Part shown: piece after piece, positions 1-5,386 of the stretch
Position numbering within the stretch: the stretch's first letter is position 1
How the letters are laid out: each line of letters begins with the position of its first letter
NCBI GenBank assembly: GCA_030040455.1
Contig: JASHTR010000452.1
Location: 1 to 5,386 of the forward strand
DNA from: Terriglobia bacterium
Lineage (GTDB): Bacteria > Acidobacteriota > Terriglobia > UBA7540
Reading direction: 5' to 3'
DNA: 5,386 bases
Translations under genes and position numbers: made by a program
The notes under the pieces: model-generated
What the model was told of the DNA's origin: nothing
Databases searched by the model: none
Seen by the model: the letters and a program-made list of their open reading frames with translations, nothing else

Positions 1-2029
<2,029 letters not shown>

Positions 2030-2049
<20 letters not shown>

Positions 2050-2242
2050 AGGGTAAGATGGTGGCGTCGCGCCGGCGTTGCCTTACCTCCGCCACTGATC
2101 CGCCTTCCGCTTCAAACTGAAAAAGATCGTTATTCCAAAGTTCGATGGCCGAATATCCGGCTTCCCGGGCAATGGCGATCTTCTCGGGCAGAGTGGCAGG
2201 GAGGATGGTGCTGGCATTCAAACAAAGCGGCCAATTTGACAT
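2030..2242 (-). pseudogene. 5' remnant of a sugar phosphate isomerase/epimerase (hydroxypyruvate isomerase-like), truncated
   Basis: Only the first ~60 codons of a xylose-isomerase-like TIM-barrel protein remain. The start is ATG at 2240-2242, with GGAG seven bases upstream on this strand (minus-strand text TTGGAGCAAAACC then ATG). The protein begins MSNWPLCLNASTIL and continues with PEKIAIAREAGYSAIELW. This is the usual first strand, helix and second strand of the family (CLNTSTI and EKIxxAxxAGYxxIE patterns). Family-like sequence continues to about RQRRRDATI (near 2057). After that the reading is simply antisense to the 3' end of the histidine kinase gene and stops at 2030-2032. Family members run about 260-300 residues, so most of the barrel and the metal-binding residues are absent. 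It is divergent to a glycerate kinase and a tartronate semialdehyde reductase, as expected for a hydroxypyruvate isomerase or related enzyme. The assignment rests on pattern recognition over about 60 residues. Confidence 0.7.
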
Positions 2243-2417
2243 GGTTTTGCTCCAAAGTATCGAAGTCGAGGGTTGGAAGTCAAAAGTCAAGGAGACGAAG
2301 GACTCTTGTATCTTAACTCTTGACCGTGGATGTTTAATCCTTGACTTCCTTAAACAGCCGTTTCGCGCCTGCTTTCCCTGGAGGCATTATAATGAAAGCC
2401 GGGAAGATGAAACCAAC
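2243..2417. promoter_or_regulatory. Divergent intergenic region between the isomerase remnant and the glycerate kinase
   Basis: The two start codons face apart across 175 bases, so promoters for both directions should lie here. A perfect TATAAT occurs at 2388-2393 on the plus strand, but no TTGACA-like box stands 16-18 bases before it and it lies only 25 bases from the kinase start, so it is doubtful as a -10. TTGACC (2320-2325) and TTGACT (2341-2346) resemble -35 boxes, but no good -10 follows them. I cannot assign a promoter with confidence. Confidence 0.4.
2273..2351. repeat. Degenerate GTCAA-type short repeats with an inverted pair
   Basis: AAGTCAAGGA at 2284-2293 is exactly inverted as TCCTTGACTT at 2338-2347. 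The left arm also reads GGAAGTCAAAAGTCAAGGA (2275-2293), which is the right arm in reverse plus one extra AAGTCAA heptamer. Between them, CTCTTGTATCTTAACTCTTGACC holds further degenerate copies. The pattern suggests a small heptamer-type tandem repeat that has been partly inverted or decayed. A hairpin with a loop of about 44 bases, or a dyad operator, is an alternative reading. Confidence 0.5.
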
Positions 2418-3764
2418 ATGGCCACCGAGCGTCGATCCCTTCCGGAAACGAAGCCCTCATACCTTCACGGTCGTCAGCTTGCGCAACATATCTTCATGGC
2501 CACCATGGCCTCTCTGGATGTTCGCAAGGCGATGCTCCGCAAGCTGCGGTTTGCTGGTGGCACGTTGAGCGCAGGCGAAGAGCTTATTGCCGTGCCAAAG
2601 CCTCCGCGCGTTGTAGCTTTCGGAAAAGCCGCCACACGAATGGCTGCCGCGCTCTCTGAAATCCTGAAGGGTGAGGTGGAAGCCGGCGTGGTGGTGAGCC
2701 CCGCTGAACCGGCGAAAAAGCTGGAGCCCTTTCGCTATATTACCGGCGGGCATCCATATCCAACCGCAGGAAGCCTGGAAGGGGCAGCCGCCGTGCTCGA
2801 CCTGATCGCCGGCCTTACGCCGGACGACCTGGTAATATTTCTAGTCTCCGGCGGCGGCTCGGCGATATTGGCAAAGCCGCTGCACCCGGAAGTCACGCTC
2901 GCCCATCTCGTCGAATTCAACCGCGTTCTGGTCACTGGCGGCCTTCCCATCGAAGAGATGAACGTTCTGCGCAAGCATCTCTCCGCTGTAAAAGGAGGGA
3001 GGCTGGCGCTGGCCGCCTGGCCGGCGCGACAACTGACGGTTTACATCTCCGACGTTCCGGAAGAGTTTCCCTCCATGGTGGCGTCGGGGCCGACCATGCC
3101 GGATGAATCGACGTGCGAACAATGTTACGAACTGGTCGCGCGAGACGGCTTGGAGGAGAGATTTCCGCAAGCCATTCGCAGCCTGTTCGAGAAACACGTG
3201 CTTGAAGAAACGCCCAAGCCCGGGGATGAACACTTCGCTCGCTCGAGTTATTTTTGCCTGCTTTCCAACCACGATGCCGTCGATGCGGCAAAATCGATTG
3301 CGGCTGAGAAGGGCTTCCACGCGGAAATCGAGACGGGTGCGTGGGATGTAGATTACCGGCAGGCAGTGGAAGGCATTTTGACATCGCTCGACCGTTGCGT
3401 GGCGGAGAATCCTGCCCGGGCGGTCTGCCTTGTCGTGGGCGGGGAAGTGACGTGCAAAGTAACGGGTCACGGCTTGGGAGGTCGAAATCTGAATTTTGCG
3501 CTTTATGCGGCGGAAAAGATTGCGGGCCGGTCTCGCGTGGTACTCAGCGGTGCCACCGACGGGCGCGACGGGAACAGCCCCTCGACCGGAGCCGTGGCCA
3601 ACGGCCACACCATCTCCCGAGGGAGATCCCTCGGCCTGGAGCCGGATGTCTACCTGGCGGAGAGCGACGCCTACCATTATTTCCGCACGTTGGGCGACAC
3701 CATCGAGACGGGTTTCACTGACAATAACGTGCGTGACCTGCGCCTGCTCATGCATTTTGCCTAG
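2418..3764 (+). CDS. gckA: Glycerate 2-kinase, MOFRL family
   Basis: This enzyme phosphorylates D-glycerate with ATP to 2-phosphoglycerate in the cytoplasm, feeding glyoxylate- or hydroxypyruvate-derived carbon into lower glycolysis. The product is 448 residues, normal for the family. Visible motifs are FGKAA (68-72, with the conserved Lys), GGHPYP (110-115), the glycine loop VSGGGSA (143-149), LRKHLSAVKGGRLA (184-197), SDVP then ASGPTMPD (211-229), the MOFRL segment GGEVTCKVTGHGLGGRNLNF (341-360), GATDGRDG (378-385) and the C-terminal NNVRDL. The start is the first ATG in this frame after the repeat region. Its ribosome site is weak (GGGAAG, 11 bases upstream), but family-like sequence begins about 16 residues in, at LHGRQLAQHIF, so little is missing. 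Related genes are often mislabelled hydroxypyruvate reductase (TtuD). The reductase gene follows 32 bases later, which supports the role. Confidence 0.92.
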   Translation: MATERRSLPETKPSYLHGRQLAQHIFMATMASLDVRKAMLRKLRFAGGTLSAGEELIAVPKPPRVVAFGKAATRMAAALSEILKGEVEAGVVVSPAEPAKKLEPFRYITGGHPYPTAGSLEGAAAVLDLIAGLTPDDLVIFLVSGGGSAILAKPLHPEVTLAHLVEFNRVLVTGGLPIEEMNVLRKHLSAVKGGRLALAAWPARQLTVYISDVPEEFPSMVASGPTMPDESTCEQCYELVARDGLEERFPQAIRSLFEKHVLEETPKPGDEHFARSSYFCLLSNHDAVDAAKSIAAEKGFHAEIETGAWDVDYRQAVEGILTSLDRCVAENPARAVCLVVGGEVTCKVTGHGLGGRNLNFALYAAEKIAGRSRVVLSGATDGRDGNSPSTGAVANGHTISRGRSLGLEPDVYLAESDAYHYFRTLGDTIETGFTDNNVRDLRLLMHFA

Positions 3765-3783
3765 CAGCGATCTGTAATCCACA

Positions 3784-3789
3784 AGGAGG
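3784..3789 (+). promoter_or_regulatory. Strong ribosome binding site of the reductase gene
   Basis: A perfect AGGAGG lies seven bases before the ATG at 3797. It fixes that start, and it suggests that the reductase is translated more efficiently than the kinase ahead of it, whose site is weak. Confidence 0.85.
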
Positions 3790-3796
3790 ATTTCTG

Positions 3797-4711
3797 ATGT
3801 CGCAATCGATCGGATTTATCGGGCTTGGGATCATGGGCCAGCCGATGGCCCTGAATCTGCTTAACGCCGGGCATAAGCTCGCGGTCTTTAATCGCACGCG
3901 AGTCAAAGCGGAGCCGCTTGAAAGGGCTGGCGCGCGCGTTGCAGGAAGCCCGGCTGAAGCTGCGTGCGACGCTGAGTTTGTGATCACCATCGTCAGCGAT
4001 TCAGCGGCGATGGAGGAAGTGGTGCTGGGCAAAGGAGGCGTCCTTGAAACGATCGGCTCAAGCGCGGTTCTGATCGATTCAAGCACCATCAGCCCCACCG
4101 TCAGTCGCAAGCTCGCCTGTCACCTTGCGGGCAAGGGGGCTGCGATGCTGGATGCGCCGGTCACCGGCAGCAAGCACGGCGCGGAAAAGGGCGAGTTGAC
4201 TTTTATGATCGGAGGCGAACGGAAGACGCTTGACCGCGTTCTGCCGGTTCTCCAGCTACTGGGGAAAAAACATATCTATTGCGGGCAGAACGGGGCGGGG
4301 CTTTCCGCCAAGCTCGCGCAGAATGCGATCCAGGCGACCATGGTGGAAGTCTTCTGTGAGGGTTTCGTGCTCGCGGCCAAAGCGGGCGTGAAGCCCACCA
4401 CCATGTTTGAGATCATCCAATCCAGCATGGCACGAGCCTCCCTGACAGATTTCAAGGCCCCCTTCATCTTTAAGGGCGATTTTACGCCGTATTTTCCGCT
4501 GAAGCTGATGCATAAAGACCTCCAACTTGCCCTGGAAGCTGCCTATGCGCAGAACGTGACCATGCCGACCGCAGCCTCAGTGAAAGAAGTCTACGGCGCT
4601 GCGAAGGCCAAGGGCAAGGGAGACCTGGATTATGCTGCCGTCATCACCGTCCTTGAAGAGATCGCTGGGGTTGAAGTACGGGACGGGGCAGCGAAGACAA
4701 GCCGGAGCTAA
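3797..4711 (+). CDS. garR: 2-hydroxy-3-oxopropionate (tartronate semialdehyde) reductase, beta-hydroxyacid dehydrogenase family
   Basis: This is predicted to reduce tartronate semialdehyde to D-glycerate, the substrate of the kinase encoded just upstream. The protein has 304 residues, the usual length. The N-terminal Rossmann fold shows FIGLGIMGQPMA with the dinucleotide loop GLGIMG (9-14). The second strand ends in FNRT (31-34); Asn-Arg-Thr here, rather than an acidic residue, favours NADPH. Further family motifs are DSSTISP (94-100), the substrate loop DAPVTGS (119-125), catalytic K172 with N176 in GLSAKLAQN, and LKLMHKDLQLAL (235-246, K240 and D241). The all-helical C-terminal domain is complete. 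The family also includes 3-hydroxyisobutyrate dehydrogenases and GLYR1-like succinic or glyoxylic semialdehyde reductases, which sequence alone separates poorly. The substrate is inferred from the glycerate kinase neighbour. The two genes are probably co-transcribed. Confidence 0.88.
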   Translation: MSQSIGFIGLGIMGQPMALNLLNAGHKLAVFNRTRVKAEPLERAGARVAGSPAEAACDAEFVITIVSDSAAMEEVVLGKGGVLETIGSSAVLIDSSTISPTVSRKLACHLAGKGAAMLDAPVTGSKHGAEKGELTFMIGGERKTLDRVLPVLQLLGKKHIYCGQNGAGLSAKLAQNAIQATMVEVFCEGFVLAAKAGVKPTTMFEIIQSSMARASLTDFKAPFIFKGDFTPYFPLKLMHKDLQLALEAAYAQNVTMPTAASVKEVYGAAKAKGKGDLDYAAVITVLEEIAGVEVRDGAAKTSRS

Positions 4712-4724
4712 GAAGTTGGCTTGC

Positions 4725-4905
4725 AAGCAAAAAGCCTCACGCAAACTCGCAGAGGCGCAAAGGGTCACAAAGCAGATAAAGGGCAGCCGTCACGACCAAT
4801 CTGCCTTTCAATCCGTTGCGGGCTTTATGCTTGAAAAGCCCACGGCGAAAAAAGCATTTGCCGTGATGGCTGCCTCGTCGCGTCTTTGCGGGAGGCTTTG
4901 CTTTC
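4725..4905. repeat. Imperfect inverted pair of a CTTTGCG / GAGGCTTT repeat
   Basis: The left copy (4725-4746) read on the minus strand is GTTTGCGTGAGGCTTTTTG followed by CTT. The right copy (4884-4905) on the plus strand is CTTTGCGGGAGGCTTTGC followed by TTTC. Allowing a two-base gap, nearly all bases agree. Just right of the left copy, the minus strand also reads CCTTTGCGCCTCTGCGAG, another version of the same word. The copies look like remnants of a dispersed intergenic repeat rather than a gene. Confidence 0.45.
4820..4865. terminator. Two adjacent stem-loops, possible bidirectional terminator
   Basis: GGGCTTT (4820-4826) pairs perfectly with AAAGCCC (4835-4841) across an eight-base loop. 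CACGGC (4841-4846) pairs with GCCGTG (4860-4865), and AAA/TTT extends that stem after a bulged G. The hairpins share base 4841. Neither is followed by a clear T run on either strand, so they are not classical intrinsic terminators. Their place between convergent genes makes a role in ending transcripts plausible. Confidence 0.35.
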
Positions 4906-4913
4906 CTTATCGA

Positions 4914-4939
4914 CTCCCGGAAATCCGAGATGCTTTTTT
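4914..4939 (+). terminator. Weak candidate intrinsic terminator after the reductase operon
   Basis: CTCCCGG (4914-4920), loop AAAT and CCGAG (4925-4929) form a short bulged stem, followed after four bases by six T residues (4934-4939). The stem is weak and lies about 200 bases after the reductase stop. The T run overlaps the stop codon of the small minus-strand gene. Confidence 0.25.
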
Positions 4940-5195
4940 AATGTCGGGCGTACCGAAGAGCTTCCCGGCATTGCTGGATGGCTTGGTCAGTAAGCTGCAA
5001 GGCGTGGGCCCGATGTCCCCCAAAATCGTGGGCCCCCTGTTGCAAATGCTGGCGGGCATTTTCGAGGGCCCTGATCGCCGCATGGATTTGCGGATGAGGG
5101 TCCCTCCCTTGACCGCGCAGCGCGCCGGTTAAAGGAAACGCTAAAGCAACAGCCAGGGCTGGCACTGCCAACCACGTGAAACTCCGCTTCTTCAT
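4938..5195 (-). CDS. Small exported His-rich helical protein of unknown function
   Basis: The gene encodes 85 residues. Residues 2-4 are basic (KKR), a hydrophobic stretch runs from about 6 to 26, and a Sec signal peptide with cleavage near 25-29 is likely (LTGALRGQG). The mature part of about 57 residues is predicted helical and looks like two amphipathic helices, about 34-53 and 62-82, joined by HDFGGHR (56-62). Seven histidines fall in the mature part (34, 38, 50, 56, 61, 64, 85). I recall similar short exported proteins with an HDxGGHR turn from environmental bacteria but know no assigned function. A periplasmic metal-binding role like that of SmbP-type helical proteins is only a guess. 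The start is well supported: AGGAGG stands five bases before the ATG. The gene is convergent to the reductase and appears monocistronic. Confidence 0.8.
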   Translation of the reverse strand: MKKRSFTWLAVPALAVALAFPLTGALRGQGRDPHPQIHAAIRALENARQHLQQGAHDFGGHRAHALQLTDQAIQQCREALRYARH

Positions 5196-5200
5196 GAAGA

Positions 5201-5206
5201 CCTCCT
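5201..5206 (-). promoter_or_regulatory. Strong ribosome binding site of the small exported protein gene
   Basis: CCTCCT on the plus strand is a perfect AGGAGG on the minus strand, five bases from the ATG at 5193-5195. It is the best evidence that this short frame is a real and well translated gene. Confidence 0.85.
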
Positions 5207-5259
5207 GTAAGGGTAGATTTTAGGTTCAATGCCAGTAATGTGTCGTTGTATATTCAATG

Positions 5260-5273
5260 ATAATATATATTAT
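5260..5273. repeat. Perfect 14-bp AT palindrome
   Basis: ATAATATATATTAT is its own reverse complement. It overlaps the candidate -10 of the small gene, so it could be an operator. It could also be a chance result of the local AT richness. Confidence 0.35.
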
Positions 5274-5290
5274 AGTTAATTATTTGTTAA
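5262..5290 (-). promoter_or_regulatory. Candidate sigma-70-type promoter for the small exported protein gene
   Basis: On the minus strand TTAACA (5285-5290) is followed after exactly 17 bases by TATATT (5262-5267), inside a strikingly AT-rich stretch. Transcription would begin near 5255 and give a leader of about 60 bases. A perfect TATAAT also occurs a few bases upstream of the chosen -10, but with a poor -35. The AT richness makes chance matches likely, so the exact boxes are uncertain. Confidence 0.45.
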
Positions 5291-5336
5291 TAAAAACTTC
5301 CTGCTTTGAAAATTTCGACCGAACCCGGCATTACTA

Positions 5337-5384
5337 CCCTCGCCATCCCCCCGCCCCTGGGAAGAGGGTGCCGAGGTGCGAGGG
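5337..5384. repeat. REP-like GC-rich hairpin at the right edge
   Basis: CCCTCGC (5337-5343) pairs with GCGAGGG (5378-5384), with further partial pairing inside (CATCC at 5344-5348 with GGGTG at 5366-5370). The sequence resembles the dispersed CCCTC...GAGGG intergenic elements common in high-GC bacteria. It may also act as a transcript end for a gene beyond the window. I see no coding sequence in 5291-5386. Confidence 0.4.
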
Positions 5385-5386
5385 CA

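Larger units (their letters stand above)
4712..4937. other. Non-coding convergent intergenic region with stem-loops
   Basis: This stretch separates the reductase from the convergent small gene and shows no supported coding frame. It holds a perfect palindrome GCTTGCAAGC (4719-4728), a CTTTGCG-type inverted repeat pair and two adjacent hairpins. Transcripts from both sides should end here. Confidence 0.6.

Noticed and set aside
2145..2417. In-frame extension of the glycerate kinase to an ATG at 2145
   Set aside because: The extra 91 codons run antisense through the isomerase remnant and the repeat region, and none of the residues look like the kinase family.
2841..3782. 313-codon open frame on the minus strand
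   Set aside because: It lies opposite the glycerate kinase, whose plus-strand motifs are all intact; it is a by-product of GC-rich codon use.
4718..4736. GGCTTGCAAGCAAAAAGCC as an intrinsic terminator right after the reductase
   Set aside because: The palindrome is followed by A residues, not T residues, on the plus strand, and the longer stem is only five pairs with a large loop.
4632..5132. 166-codon plus-strand open frame
   Set aside because: It starts inside the reductase in another frame, crosses the repeat and hairpin region and is antisense to the small exported protein. Its composition is not protein-like.
4987..5229. Second minus-strand frame overlapping the small exported protein
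   Set aside because: The neighbouring frame has the signal peptide and the ideally placed AGGAGG; this frame has neither.

Overview
The window comes from a moderately high-GC bacterial chromosome. No single marker fixes the taxon. A soil or environmental Acidobacteriota-like genome is my best guess, from the small exported His-rich protein, the large hybrid kinase and the short degenerate intergenic repeats. This is an impression, not a proof.

Layout: (1) 1-2049 (+) is the 3' part of a hybrid sensor histidine kinase (PAS, HisKA, HATPase_c, two receiver domains); its true start lies left of the window. (2) 2030-2242 (-) is a short 5' remnant of a sugar phosphate isomerase/epimerase (hydroxypyruvate isomerase-like TIM barrel), cut off after about 60 codons where it meets the kinase stop codon. 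(3) 2243-2417 is a divergent intergenic region with degenerate GTCAA-type repeats and an AT-rich TATAAT box. (4) 2418-3764 (+) encodes a MOFRL-type glycerate 2-kinase. (5) 3797-4711 (+) encodes a 2-hydroxy-3-oxopropionate (tartronate semialdehyde) reductase of the beta-hydroxyacid dehydrogenase family, 32 nt behind the kinase and probably in one operon with it. (6) 4712-4937 is non-coding, with stem-loops and an inverted pair of a CTTTGCG-type repeat. (7) 4938-5195 (-) encodes a small exported protein with an excellent Shine-Dalgarno site and an AT-rich promoter region to its right. (8) 5291-5386 has no gene but ends in a REP-like hairpin.

Metabolic logic: the reductase converts tartronate semialdehyde to D-glycerate, and the kinase converts D-glycerate to 2-phosphoglycerate, which enters lower glycolysis. 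An isomerase of the remnant's family would classically link hydroxypyruvate to tartronate semialdehyde. The window therefore looks like a glyoxylate/D-glycerate module whose divergent isomerase gene was destroyed by a rearrangement next to an unrelated signalling gene. I found no CRISPR array, tRNA, rRNA, transposase or convincing wholly new system. The least explained items are the small His-rich exported protein, the truncated isomerase junction, and the out-of-frame start with a strong ribosome site just before the glycerate kinase.
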